Of a stretch of DNA of 64,000 bases, positions 1-11,469 are shown one piece after another. The stretch is from positions 124,001 to 188,000 of the forward strand of contig BGZK01000216.1 in NCBI GenBank assembly GCA_005406025.1, read 5' to 3'. The position numbers and the translations under genes are program-made. The notes under the pieces are model-generated. The model made no database searches. It had not been told where the DNA came from and saw only the letters and a list, made by a program, of their open reading frames with translations. Positions within the stretch are counted from its first letter, which is position 1; every line of letters begins with the position of its first letter. This DNA is from Eumeta japonica (taxonomy: Eukaryota > Arthropoda > Insecta > Lepidoptera > Psychidae).

Positions 1-66
1 TACGCCATTTCGACGCTTTCGTGACGAACTTCACAGCGGCAATGTTTCGTGCGTTGTACTGTAGAA
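1..66 (+). repeat. Right half of a MITE, cut by the window edge
   Basis: The first 66 bases align with 6541-6603: both run 'acgccatt-cgacgct', then 'aacttcacagcggca', then a 'cgttcgttg/cgtgcgttg' block. The arm at 31-63 matches the reverse complement of the left terminal repeat of the 6431-6603 element even better than it matches that element's own right arm. The left half lies outside the window. No coding capacity is visible. Superfamily is unknown. Confidence 0.6.
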
Positions 67-789
67 AAATGAAAATTTGAATTTTGGGCGACAAATATTT
101 AATTAGAGTTGTGGAAATAGAAGCGATTCACCTCTCGTCCCGGTCCGCTGTCGTTCTTAATGCGTGTCATTTGTTTATATTAAGGTTGCCGACTCCCTGA
201 TTTCAGAAACTAGTATTTGAAGTTGGAAAAATCAGACTAGTTCAGTTTAAAAATAAAAAAAGTAGTGGAAATAGGTTTAACGAAATTCAAGTAATAATAA
301 TAGTCATGTTTTCAATAAAGTATTTGTATAAGATTATATGAGTTGAAAACGGGTTATTAAAATATGAAGCACGGACTTTGTTTGTAACAAATTGTTCAAT
401 CTTAGATTGGTCGATATCAATGAAAATCAATGTTTGTATGTTTGTCCTCTATGCGTGCCTAATCCAGTCAATCGATTGCGATGAAACATTGGTGATATAT
501 TGTATGCGTACACGAAAAGGTTTCTAAAAAAAAACTGGTGTTTGTCCCCGGTTTCATCCGTGTATGTGTACTAATAAACCGAACAATTAAACTGATTCTA
601 AAAATTCTTTCACTAATAGATATTTGCACTATTGTTGAGTAAATTAGGCTGTTAACATTTATCCCCGGCTTCATCCATGAACTTATGTTCTTAAGACGAA
701 TTTAATAATTCTTTAACTCATAGAAAACTGTATACTTTCTGTCTCCAAGTAATGTGGCTCATTTTTTATTTTGATATTAGCATTTGCTC
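67..789. other. AT-rich unannotated DNA
   Basis: Nothing recognisable is seen here. Open frames are short and AT-driven, and no RNA gene or repeat match elsewhere in the window was noticed. Confidence 0.5.
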
Positions 790-1126
790 CCAGCTTCGTC
801 CAAATCAGAAATGGGACTGATAGTGGAATCGTAGTTGAAAGCTGTACGGAGAACAAAATCGAGAAAGGGACGAGAAACGAAAGCGAGACCGTGACCGAGA
901 TTGAGAATCGGACTAGAGTTGGAAACGAGTGTGGGGACGGGATCAGAGTCAAAAGTGTGACGAGATAGGAGTCGAAAACGAGAGCGGGATTGGAATTGAC
1001 GTCGATCGATACAAAAGAAGAAATAATTAATTTACGTCCATGGTGGTGGAGTTGCGAGCGTTAACTATACGGGCAAGCCATCCATCCACAAGAAAGTGTA
1101 GAACAACGTCTGACGGGTCAGATAGT
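790..1126 (+). repeat. Dispersed repeat ending in hairpin plus TAGT, copy 1
   Basis: This is a purine-rich stretch of degenerate 'gagacGGGAc' units followed by a conserved 3' part. It is homologous to the reverse complement of 22115-22420: both contain 'aacgagtgtggggacggga', then 'ttgac-tcgatc-ata-aaaagaag', then 'gcg-gcgttagctatacgggcaa', then 'aacgtctg-cggg'. The 3' terminus forms a 5-bp hairpin TCTGA-CGGG-TCAGA directly before TAGT. A hairpin just before CTAGT is typical of Helitron ends, but no 5' TC end or rep/helicase sequence is seen, so the class is left open. Confidence 0.65.
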
Positions 1127-1199
1127 ATCTAATAAATGTTAATATTACAAATTTATTTATTGTTATTATAGTTTTCAAGCCCATCGATTTTCTTCATTA

Positions 1200-1565
1200 T
1201 CTGTGGAGGATAATCATAAAATTGGCCTCACTACATATCCATACTATAGATATTTCAGACGATTGCAGCTACTGTCGTATAATCGATTTCATTCTTTGAC
1301 CACTTGAATTCACGAGAGAAAAGATTGCCTCGACATTAGGCCTATGGCCCGTTAAATACATATTAGCCACTTTTCGTGGTCCCGTATAGTTGTCGAAAAC
1401 GCGTTGCTTGAAATATGGTAGCCACATGGAGTTTAACCTGTCGTCTTTTTGAGTAGGATTCAAATTTGTGTTAAAATCTCTCGAATTATAATAACTCATT
1501 CGACAAATAATTTTTTCATAGTTAATTTCAATGCCGTGATGTTTTAAAAAGACCGAAGATTTCAT
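1200..1565 (-). pseudogene. hAT-like transposase C-terminal relic
   Basis: A minus-strand open frame of about 98 codons ends in a segment reading RPNVEAIFSLVN. This resembles the conserved hAT dimerisation motif (N-x-x-VER-x-FS-x-x-N). The tryptophan and charged residues expected next (W-S/T-x-E-x-N-x-L) appear only after a frame change near 1300, as WSKNEIDYTTVAAIV, followed by a stop and a further hAT-like 'EANF' patch near 1230. A frameshift plus stops mean it is dead. The BED finger and catalytic parts are not found upstream. The family call is from remembered motifs, so it is moderate. Confidence 0.55.
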
Positions 1566-3228
1566 TTTTTCGATCTTGTTTCAACCTAATCAATCGGACC
1601 TTGTTAGACTAATCCAGCCCAAAACCTTTCCACCTTTTTTAAATACCATTGATTTCGTTATCAAAATCTTTAATTTTAGTTACAAATTCTTGTTTTCCCT
1701 CCTTCATGCAATTTCTTTAAAATTGGCCTTACGCTTTAGAGCATAAAGAATGTTCCTTATTCTCTCCGCTAGTAAGAAACTTACTGTTTTACTATTATTT
1801 ACTACAATTACAATTTTTTCCTGATTTCAACAACACTGTTGTATCATTTCACTGTTTTCAATATTTATTTGAATCACCATCATTACTAAATGAACGAGGT
1901 ACAGGTAACCTTGGCATGCTCATTGTTAAAAAAAAACTGCATAACGTATGTGGAGGTATGTCTGCACTAAAAAAAAATATTCTTTGATAGCTCATGGTAG
2001 TTCAAAAGTTTTTCGATTGTTGGGTAAAATGCTTAAAGTCTGCCTCGGAGTGAGAGTTTAAAAATAGCGCGGGCCCGGGCAGCGCAAACACTCGCGAGCC
2101 GTGAGGCCGCGAAAATTGCAAAAGTGGCCGCACGAATATTAAAATACATGACCTTATCCGAGTCCAAAAACCCGGGGCGCGGTTTAAAAGCTGTCCAGGA
2201 TATCACAGGACTCGTCCTGTGAAAACCGTACGGTTGGCGACTCTAGTTTCATGTAACATTTTAATATTTAATCGTTTCGTATGCAATATTTTATCGGGTT
2301 AAAACAGGCGACATAAGTTTGTCAGTGAGGTATTTCGTGCAGAAAAAGACTGACTGCTTGAAAATCTGTCACTCCTTCGATCGGTGATTACTGTATTGAC
2401 AGTTGTGAATGAGGAGCTCTGAATTTATGCGAATTTCATATAAGAGGAATGCGTGCGCGAGTGCGCAATTAAGTGCGTATTGCGCAATGAAATGTAGTTA
2501 ACGACGCCGTTCAAAAAATATTGGGTGGACGTAGTTGTATACCACCGAAAACGAGTCGATTTCGAAATTTCTTGACTTGGGAAAGATTTTATCATTATTT
2601 ATTTCGTTGGAAACAGCATCTGTGCTGCCTAAATAAAGTTTCAAGATCTGGTTATCATGGTTCATACGATTGCACGAGCCTCGTTGCGTAAATCGAACTG
2701 GTCCTTTAAGCTTATGTGTAACGTAATTGGAAATCAGCAGAAAATTTGGGGGATTGCTGCGTTAGCGGAAACGGTGTAAATCGATTGACATAGATGTGCC
2801 TCGGCGGTGTGAGATCACTCCTTCGATAAATAAATAGAATGATCTGATTCCGGCTCTCTCGACTCGGATCGTGTTACGGCCCGCGTACGATAACGATGCA
2901 TCGGCGTACGCGCGCCCGCGTCGCGTGTCGGACCAATATCGTGAATCATCCGGTTTGTTGACGCAAGTGCGATTGTTGTCCAGGCGCCGTATTAAATTCT
3001 CGTTACGATGGCGAGCCGTTTATAACACTCTTTTGATATCAATTGGACGCTTTTCGTTAACTTTCATCGCGGCGCCGATGTTCGGTTTTGTCGTGCGCTA
3101 ATACAAAATGAACCTATGGAATCGACCTAAAAATATACTGCATACTTTTAACATGAATATATTCAACTTTGTGTGTTTATTAACTCCTTATAATTTTGTT
3201 GCCATGAATTATGTAAATATGATTTGTG
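1566..3228. other. Non-coding stretch with a short GC-rich patch
   Basis: Mostly AT-rich with no credible coding exon. A GC-richer patch near 2060-2220 contains 'gggcccgggc' and 'cccggggcgcgg' and a perfect 9-bp-arm hairpin (listed separately). The open frame at 2871-3101 is not protein-like. Confidence 0.45.
2203..2222. repeat. Perfect 9-bp-arm hairpin
   Basis: TCACAGGAC and GTCCTGTGA are exact reverse complements separated by TC. The hairpin sits in a GC-richer patch. It could be a transcript stem-loop or a dimeric protein site; the sequence alone does not say which. Confidence 0.6.
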
Positions 3229-3461
3229 TTGAAATCGAGACGGTTTCTCACACCGCCACGTACTGTACGCCGTTCGTCGAATTGTAACTTTCGGTTCTTC
3301 GTCCAGCACTCCCGCGCCCGGCGTCCGTGACCTGCAGCAGGCCCTCGCGTGCCTCCCGCCCCCGAGCGCCGTGAACTTGACCGCGTGTCTCCTGGTGACT
3401 CATCCGGCCCGCCCGCGTGTACCGGTTTCGCGATACGTCTCTAGGCTCTCTGTATGCTAAT
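3229..3461. other. CpG-rich island, open on both strands
   Basis: A sharp rise in GC against the flanks. On the plus strand a frame without stops runs from about 3229 to a TAA near 3461, with an AG acceptor after a pyrimidine-biased stretch at about 3317. On the minus strand an ATG at about 3397 opens 51 codons ending in TGA near 3242. GC-rich DNA lacks stops by chance, so neither frame is convincing. It may be a promoter or CpG island or a small exon. Confidence 0.35.
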
Positions 3462-5106
3462 TAGCTATTCGAATTGACTGTTTCTAGCGAGCGATTTTAT
3501 CCATTGTAACAAAATTTAAAGTGTAACCATAGAGCGCCGATTGTAATACTGTCATTATATCGCTTCCTCATTTGTCCGTGAAATTTAAATAAAATATCTA
3601 TTTATAAGTGAAAATATTTATTCCGTTTTCGGAGTTGAAGTCCAATGTAATGCACTGCATGTAATTCCAAAACTGTTCTAAATAACTTCAGATCATTATT
3701 TTTTCTCAACAAAGTTATAAATAAAAATAATGACCGATGTCAAATTCGTACTAAACTTCTTCCTCCACATGATATTTCGTCCATTATATAATACATAAAA
3801 ATTGGCACCGTTAAATAAACACATACACATCGAGTAACGGTCACTCGCCAATATTCCCACTTCAAATGTTGACTTGTACATCCCTATACTACGACCTACT
3901 ATTTTTTCCGCAAAGGCAAGTTAGTCCACAGTACCCAGCTGATTCGAAGGGCGATGGGACTTTTGTCGTCATTGGAGCGGCATGTACCTGAACCTTCTCT
4001 TCCACGTTACTGAGCGCTGCTTTCACAATCACAACAGGTGGGGACGATAGCGACCGAGCGCTCGGACCGTTGACTTCGGGTGAGATGTGTTGTTCGTGTC
4101 AGACTTTTAATCAACTTGTCGCCGATGTGCGTCCTCCCACAAACTTTTACTTCAGATCGAGGGGCCTCGGATCTAAGATTACACGCGGGTCCTTAAAGAA
4201 ATGGGAAGTTTATAATAACCGTTTTCAACAATACAATAGCAACTTCTAGGACAGATAAAAAAAAATATTTATTATAAATTAGATATAAAATACTGAATTG
4301 TGAAGTACTTAAAAATAGTGAATAATAAATTTCAAGAGAGGAGAGAAAGGGAAAGTAGCATATTATAACGCTTTTTTATTATGTTACGATTTCTACCAGT
4401 CAACTCGAACCGCAAATCGCGTTATAGAACTTCGTTCTAAAAAAAAAACTTATATTCATCCCCCTTCCGGTGCTCGGTCCTCTATTGTGCTGTAAATCTA
4501 AAGGATATGTCGCGAAATTGAGACAAAGTAGTGACATTAAAAAATTCGATGTATTGTCGCGAACTACGCTCATGAAAAGCACCCTTACTCTGCTGCCAAA
4601 TAAATAACAGAATAGATCTACATTATTTATACCAGATATGTGACGATAATTTGTTTATAAAAACGGTGAAATTTGTTTGGTCCGACTAATCTCGAAATAT
4701 AATGTACGTGATTATTATCATTAATGATTCTTTAATTTGAAAACAATCCTGTCGTTAAGGGCGCTTGGTAAGTTAGAGAGGTCACACTGTATAAACCGAG
4801 CCAAACATTAAAAGCTATTGACATTAGTAGTTAATATATTTTTATGCTAGACAAAAGTTTATTAGAGTCATATAACATAATTTGAACTGAGGTTACGGTT
4901 ACCAATAAAGAACGACCTTATTTTAAATTTCTGATGGGTGCTCATCGAAGATATTCCACGAAACGCTTGACCAACAATCACAATTTTGGGTCTTGGCTCG
5001 TTTCTGGATATCACAGTTTTAGAATAGGTTTTCGAATTGAGCTAGTGCTTTGAATTTTGAATGTGGGTAGCATTAAAGTACTGAATAAGTTTGGAAATTA
5101 TGAGAG
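3462..5106. other. AT-rich unannotated DNA
   Basis: No gene seen. At 4425-4437 there is a small AGAAC-TTC-GTTCT hairpin that resembles the end of the twin-hairpin elements at 33 and 38 kb, but no matching partner end was found. Confidence 0.4.

Positions 5107-5137
<31 letters not shown>
5107..5137. repeat. (TA)n microsatellite
   Basis: About fifteen uninterrupted AT dinucleotides directly abutting the left arm of the palindrome at 5138. Confidence 0.95.
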
Positions 5138-5140
<3 letters not shown>

Positions 5141-5180
5141 TGTTTTTTACAGGATACATTATATCCTGTAAAAAACAGTA
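5138..5180. repeat. Perfect 19-bp inverted repeat
   Basis: The left arm TACTGTTTTTTACAGGATA (5138-5156) is an exact reverse complement of 5162-5180, with the 5-base spacer CATTA. The arms do not extend further. It could be the remnant of a foldback element, or a transcribed hairpin. No mature microRNA sequence is recognised. Confidence 0.9.
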
Positions 5181-6430
5181 GCTTTTTGGGCAGAGAAAAA
5201 TAAGTTGTAAATTGATAAAGCATGCCACTGTTATGTTTTTGTTAAATAACTGAACCGTATTGAATTTCAAATTTATCTTTTCCTTTTTTGTATATGTTAT
5301 AATTACGACAAATTTTAAAAGGTAAAAATGTGCGTTTCCATTTACGCATTGATAAGAAGCTGGCGCAGAACTGTTTATTGCGACATACACTATTACCACT
5401 GACACTGCCTTAACTCTGCAAGCCTGTATGTGATACTTTATTTTTTATCGAAACAACTGCATAGAAATTCAAATGACTGAGCTGTGCTTAAATGAGCTGC
5501 TTAATTTAATTGGACCCGGTTACAAGCGAAAACTGTAAAAAGTGAGCAATTTTAATAAACTGTTAAAAGTAGCAAAATCAACCTCTGAAAATTTAGTGGA
5601 ATTGTCTGTTAGAAATTAATGACGATACTTCGTTTAAGGATAACAAAAGAAAATGGCTAAAATGATACGATAATATGTACGTTGTTATAAACAGCAGAAT
5701 TAATGTCTAACGAAAACTTTGAAAGGCATTTCAATCACAATCAATGAGGCTTAATAACTCATTGCACCTATATTACCCCTGAATTGGTATTATTGGTATA
5801 TCACTATCGGTTTGGTTTTCACATAACACAATGGAATTTGATTTACGATCAATTCAATTTTCGTAATAAATACTCAATACGTTAGCGTTTTTTTTCTCCG
5901 TGTACCTATTAGCACACCACGGCGTGTTTGCTTTCGAACAAACGCGTTTTTGCTTTCAGGCAAAAATTGAAATCGCTCTACGAAATCCGTGCGTGAAGAA
6001 AAACAAGTGGAAATTTGGCACCGGTCTGTGGCAGCCGCTCTTCAGTCGTATCCAGGCTACGTCCCGAGAGGCCTTTGTTGTAAAAAAACCTCCTATGCTA
6101 CAATACGAAATTTATTTCTTTTTTCTTGATAGGTTACGTTGCGCCTTTTGAATTCACGCAATGTTTTCTAGACGAATTTATAAACGTTTTGCTTTAAGTG
6201 AAATGTCCGGTTATTCTGTACTTTGCGATGATTTGGATAGCGAAACTTCCCGCTAATGTCCCTTAATGTGTACGTTTGTAAACACTAAAATATCCTACAT
6301 ACACAATAGATACGCGTTGTACGGAGTTATTTTTACTCCGTTATCGTTTTAAACACAAACTCTTTTCGGAACGTCCCTAATAAAAGTTTAACGACGTGTA
6401 TAGTAGTAGCAAATCCTGTTACATGCAGTG
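5181..6430. other. AT-rich DNA, one possible acceptor
   Basis: Mostly unannotated. At 5942-5959 a strong-looking 3' splice motif (gtttttgctttcag) precedes an open frame running to 6151, but no good donor or recognisable protein follows, so no exon is called. Confidence 0.3.
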
Positions 6431-6603
6431 GCTACAGTACAACGCACGAAACTCTGCCGCTCCGATTTGCCCACGAATAATGCAATGCGCAGGTTCAGCG
6501 CTCCCTGACCCTTCCTTCTTCTTCCCCGCGTTCCTATTTTACGCCATTGCGACGCTATCTGGACTAACTTCACAGCGGCAGACCTCGTTCGTTGGGCTGT
6601 GCC
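6431..6603. repeat. MITE with about 30-bp imperfect inverted ends
   Basis: The left end (6431-6460) and right end (6575-6603) are imperfect inverted complements, sharing GCGGCAGA, CGTTG and CTGT blocks. The right half recurs at 1-66, which confirms that this is a mobile repeat. The interior is non-coding. The overlapping open frames at 6388-6623 are by-products. Superfamily and target duplication were not resolved. Confidence 0.6.
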
Positions 6604-6732
6604 TTTCTACACATAGTACATAGCATACTCGAAGCAAGATTTAAACTTTTCTCGTAATATGTCGAATATGAGACCCTGAAACTCTAATGTACTGCATATC
6701 AATATTGATTTACAGTATATCGGAGATATAGT

Positions 6733-6756
6733 TTATCTTATACATATATAAGATAA
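6733..6756. repeat. 10-bp-arm AT-rich hairpin
   Basis: TTATCTTATA and TATAAGATAA are exact inverted complements with a CATA loop. The low complexity makes chance plausible. Confidence 0.5.
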
Positions 6757-6981
6757 TCTATTTCACGTATTTTTTCACCCGTTAGAAATAATTGATAGCT
6801 TGTGGAATATCGACGCGAGCGTCGATCTATATGCGATCGGCGGATTCCCGCAATTCAATTTTTTTCAGCGGGCAATGATACCGATCGCATTAAATGAAAT
6901 TTTCTAGTTGCTAGTCAATTCTATTTTTTTATCTTCAATGTGTGTGGAAATTGTTTTCCCTTTTTTTTTTTTGCGAATAAT

Positions 6982-7229
6982 TCAACAATCTAACGAAATA
7001 ATGTTCCCGGATTCACATTCAATATCAATCGGCGATATCAATTTATGCATGTCTTGAAATGTATCAAAGTCTACATCTAAAGATGTGTGATAATATGTAA
7101 CGTTTTGACCATCGAAATAGAAAAGCATAAAATTATAATGTCGAACAAATTTACTTTCATTTGTGGCACACAACTCACGCAAATGTAAATGAGGATGTAC
7201 GAATACTTTTAAAACTAAATAAATCTCTT
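6982..7229 (-). CDS. Possible AT-rich exon, unknown
   Basis: The minus strand is open for about 80 codons up to a TGA at 6982, after an upstream in-frame TAA near 7240. The translation looks more protein-like than its neighbours: it ends in a segment with aromatic-rich 'HYNFMLFYFDGQNVTYYH' and an acidic 'DVDFDTFQDMHKLISPIDIE' stretch. There is no in-frame ATG near its beginning, so it would be an internal or terminal exon, or part of a decayed mobile element. I recognise no family. Chance remains likely because the composition is AT-rich. Confidence 0.2.
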
Positions 7230-9389
7230 GCGGAGGACCTTATTATTATCATTTTTTAGATGTAATTTCGAATGACACTGTTAGTTCTTAATCGAAGAGA
7301 AAGAAAGAGTAAGAACAAGGACACCCGTTGACGAGAAAAAGAAAAAGAATAAGGACACGTGTGAACGTCTGTACGGCGGCGAAGCCAATATCGTTTGGTC
7401 ATTTTGTTTATGTAGGGATACTTCTAAGCTTTTATATTTCGATGGTTTTGGCCGATAAAAATTGGTTGTATGTTTGTTTGCCTTCATCCGACTACACTGA
7501 TAAGCGAACGATATAGATCACGATTAATTCGAGATGATTAATATTTTCTCGAGAATTTCAAACGGGTATGTAATTTTTTGCACAAACTAAAAAAATGATA
7601 AATCTAAGAGAAAATGTGCTTCTGTTTTACTGCAACAAATGTACTAGTTCTATGTCTATGATATGATTGTACTAAAATTGTTAGCCCCGACTACAGTGAT
7701 TTTTTGGAGACTTGCGTGCGAACCTTATGGGATTTCTTTAGGCATTGTAGTGTCTGTCTGTGTGTATGTATATATATATGTAATAAAAGTCTTAAAAAGT
7801 CTTAATGATTCAAATTATTCAGGGGTGCAGGGTGCTCAAATAACAAAAATATTCCCGATATCTGTAAACAGTTAAACAGGTGTAATGATATGCTATACTC
7901 ACAGCTGCATTCTCAATTTAACGCCTAAAAGCAGTTCTTACAAGTTCGAAAACAAACGTGTTTGTTTATGCTGTGTGGAGTCAGTGTTGGTATTACGTTG
8001 TACGAAAAAAAAAACCTTTTACTAAATAATAATATTATTGTTAACTAACTCAATTAATATCAAAATACAATCCCGACAAAACGTATTCTTTCCCATAAGA
8101 TTTGATAATTCAACATCATGTTGTTTTCCACACAATATCCATTTTTAATCAGTTATTCATACTATTACAAATTTGACGCATGGTAGGTATATATTTGCTA
8201 CTCTGTTTTACACGATAAATAAGTGTTTTTATCAGCCGATTTTGGGTTGTGATAATGTTTTTGAAAAATCTATTCGTTTGCTTAAAAATTGTTTCTACAT
8301 ACTTCCGGTCATATTTTGTATTCATAGAGGGTAGATGTTTTTTGAATTTTATTCGTATCTGTGGAACGCTCGAATAAACCGATGGATTTCTTTGAAATCC
8401 ACGCCTTACATATCCGATGTTCAGTCAAAATAAGCGTTAGGTAATTAATTTTTTTGTTGAATCATGATCAGCCGAGTTCCACGAAGAGTCACGACAGCTC
8501 AAAAAGCTAACGCACCCTATTCTATCTGCCCTATATTGAAATATCGCGCAAAAACTCGTATAAAAATGAAGAAAAGTGTTATCCAGTTAAGCGTTTGGCG
8601 CACGTTAACCATTCCCAAACGTTATGTTTCGACAAACATTCTCATAGTCGTAAAGTCCGATCGTAAACTCAATTAGTTACAATAAAATGCGCTTACGCCT
8701 GTTCCGACCTTCGAATATCGAAATATAAACGCGTCGATGATTAAATAATATTACACACGATCACTGACACGTCTATGCGGATGTGGCGATAGAGACGGGT
8801 TGTACATGGTTTTTTTTTTTGTTAATAAAAATGAGAATAGACAACGAAATGACCGGTGCACAACGAAAAAAAAGAAACATTAAAAAAAATTGTCCTGTAA
8901 TTGTGGGAACGATTTGTGCATCAAATATTTGGTTTTTCTCGGCAAGTGTTGCGTTCTGCGTTACAAAAACTTTCGCTTAATGGGATTAAATATTAATTTA
9001 ACCATTATTAAAATTATGTAATACTAAGAGGTTTAACAATGTATGTATGAGCTAGAGAATTGTCGTTAAACCGTTTTGTATGTATCCTTTAACCACCTGT
9101 CTCCGATTGCTTAACTTCTAATTGCAATACCTATTTCATTCGAGATCTTGTACTATGTACTGAAAGACGGTGCCGTTTGCCGATGGAATGATTAAATTCG
9201 ACCGAATTTAAGCCGTTTTACTTGCAGTATAAAAACTAACTAATTATCAATTTGTAACACTTACAAGCGACAATCTACAATTAAATCTTTCGTAGTCCAT
9301 ATATTCAGATAAATTATTTTAAAGGCATCGCATCAATCTGGAAGTCACGATCGCTCAATATCTCTTAAAACGATGGTACATATCTACCG
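7230..9389. other. AT-rich unannotated DNA
   Basis: No gene recognised. Simple patches include a GA-rich tract near 7297-7355 and a short GT/AT tract near 7753-7782. Confidence 0.45.
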
Positions 9390-9623
9390 ATGATTAGCGA
9401 AGATATACGAAGATCGCCGACTGTAACGGAAGCCGAGTACACGCACTCGACACGTCACGAAACCGTAACGTTCGAACCGACGTCGTTACTCGTATCGACG
9501 GCCTCTACAGTCGTAAAAGCCGATACAAGTTACGAATCGAACGACTCCGCGCCGAGACGGTCGCGGGCCGAATTAAAACGGCCGTTAAACGATTTGAAAG
9601 AAAAACGAAACTTGAGCTATTAA
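9390..9623 (+). CDS. ATG-initiated 77-codon ORF, unknown
   Basis: A true ATG at 9390 opens 77 codons to TAA at 9621-9623. The inferred peptide is rich in Ser, Thr, Glu and Arg, without a signal peptide, membrane segment or known motif. The local sequence is CpG-rich (many ACG, TCG and CGA triplets), which lowers stop frequency and can create such frames by chance. No splice site or polyadenylation signal clearly supports it. Confidence 0.18.
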   Translation: MISEDIRRSPTVTEAEYTHSTRHETVTFEPTSLLVSTASTVVKADTSYESNDSAPRRSRAELKRPLNDLKEKRNLSY

Positions 9624-10170
9624 ACGGGCAATATAGTAGGATAGAAGTTTAGCGCCGCTCGCTACGGTACTCGCAGTAGGTGCCTGAGGGATGTTCGGAG
9701 GAAATCACGATTCTCTTAAATTCGATCCGTCGAGACTGTCGTCCGACCGCGTCTCGGGGGCCCGAACTGCGGCTCGCCATAAATTAGACCGATACATGGA
9801 TAGGTAAATGATTAAAAAAAAAAAGAAGTCAAATCTGTGACGTAGATAAAAGGACATATGTCACGTTCGGAAATGGAGATGAACCCAATGTAGATGTGAC
9901 TCTTTTCTCATTTGTTCGTTCTCTGTGCAGTCGTCGGGACGGATTATATGAGGACATCGTTTTCTTCTTTTCTCCGTCAAAACAGTAACATGCAGTTAGA
10001 TCAGAGTTCGTAGTAAAACGTAAATGTACGATTAGATACAAAAAAAAAAGGAAATAAGAGATTCTTAGAAATATGTCTCGATACTCTCCCATAGAGTTAA
10101 ACTCGATTAGAACATGATACATATCCTTGTCCTTGAAGTTCATCAGTCATTATGACACTAAAAAGAATAT
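9624..10170. other. Unannotated DNA
   Basis: A CpG-rich patch near 9640-9780 grades into AT-rich sequence. The minus-strand open frame at 9829-10143 has no recognisable content. Confidence 0.4.
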
Positions 10171-10185
10171 TCTGCTCTACGTAAT

Positions 10186-10553
10186 GTGTGTGGAGTGTCT
10201 TTGAAACACAGACGTACGAACAGTTATGTCAGAGAGCGGTGTGGTTTGAGAGATGTAGTAACTAGGGTAGAAAAAGGTATGTTGCTGTGGTTTGGCCATC
10301 TGGAAAGGACGGACAAAAGGAGATCGAGAAACAAATGTATAGAGCGAATGTGTGTGATTGAAAGGTCGGCGGGGGGCGCCCTAGAAAATCCTATGTAGAA
10401 TAATGTGGTGGCGTGTTAAAAAAAAAAGGCCAAATTTTGAGCATCCGAAATCGACGAGTTTGCATGAAAAGACTGATGGATGTTATTGAAACAAGTGATG
10501 TGCAAAAATCGCACCATGTGGAAATCTGCGCACCCTTCTGGGATATAAGCGTG
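10186..10553 (+). pseudogene. LINE reverse-transcriptase C-terminus, copy 1
   Basis: The translation starts MCGVSLKHR and continues through ERCGLRDVVTRVEKGMLLWF and GHLER. This is the characteristic C-terminal region of a non-LTR retrotransposon polyprotein common in Lepidoptera. After about 10398 the reading moves to another frame (from 10413) with KKKGQILSIRNRRVCMKRLM, and then shifts again to MWKSAHPSGI followed by TAA at 10551-10553. At least two frameshifts and a small deletion mean it is dead. The same terminal segment recurs at 28310-28381 and, antisense, at 51407-51590. The clade (RTE-like or other) is not assigned. The 5' part is absent, as expected for 5'-truncated LINE copies. Confidence 0.8.
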
Positions 10554-11300
10554 AGTTTATATATCATTAATATTTACATTATTATGGTTACGTTCATCTA
10601 TATAAAATGATTTTATAATTATTTGAGGGTAAGTTTTGAATATTTAAAGGGATTTTCTTCAACATGGCCACACTGAACCTTCACAAATGAGTTAGGAACT
10701 TTATGTATTCGACGAACCTGTAGACGCAGTTAATTAATACTTCTAATACCCAGTCTTAGTCGATCACTATTTTTGTTAAACATTTCTGTTTTCTTAGACG
10801 TATTAAATTTTCATATTTAAGTTCAGTAACAAAGTTGAAATTCCATTTTCTCTAAGTTTACTTTTTGAAATTACTCGAGGTGGTTGCCTTGTAAATCACT
10901 CGAACCGCTTGCTTCCGCATGCAGTACGAAAACATTATGTATCGGGAAATACTATACATATATTGGTAAAATGCTTTACCTTAATCAAATCGAAATATTT
11001 GCTCCATACCTCGGAGAGCACGCCAAGCCCTAGGGTCCCGACGTGGTCGAGGACGGCTATAATGTCTCAACCTGTTCTAGGTCAGCGTCCGGTCCAAGTC
11101 ACACGATGTGACATAAAAGGTCGGGGTAAGAGGTGCCTCAGCAGTCGAATGATAAAAACCTGTCACGACAGTAGCCATATTTCGAGTATGTAGTTCACAA
11201 CGTTCACACTGCGACATTTTGTGGGTTCACTGTTCGTATTTGGGTACAAATTCGGTTTATTTGCTGATATGTCGCAACGCGACGCAGACGCGCCATACAC
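10554..11300. other. Unannotated DNA
   Basis: AT-rich downstream of the LINE end, then more mixed at 10990-11180. No gene was recognised on the plus strand. Confidence 0.4.
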
Positions 11301-11451
11301 CATCTGAACGAAGCAGCTCGTTAGCATGCAATTGAAGGGAACGAAAATGGTCATAAAATCTGCGTACGAGTATCGAAGTGTCACTTAGCTCGTTTTCGAA
11401 ATCATCGTTCGATTTGTGTGCACGGAGACCGTGAAATTTGTCTTCTACACG
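11301..11451 (-). CDS. Candidate internal exon, unknown
   Basis: On the minus strand 'ctttttcag' precedes a 151-nt open segment that ends at a GTGTAT donor after CAGATG. It reads 50 codons plus one base without a stop. The peptide begins RVEDKFHGLR and ends RSLQLHANELLRSD. It has mixed charge and regular spacing of hydrophobic residues, which could form helices. I do not recognise a family. Unspliced, the frame runs on to a stop at 11257. No second exon with a matching phase was identified nearby, so this is a weak call. Confidence 0.22.
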
Positions 11452-11469
11452 CTGAAAAAGTCTGCGCAC

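Noticed and set aside
4425..4437. AGAAC-TTC-GTTCT as a third end of the twin-hairpin family
   Set aside because: Only 13 bp and no partner end within 1 kb.
5960..6151. Possible exon after a strong acceptor
   Set aside because: No acceptable donor and no recognisable protein; the continuing frame is unremarkable.
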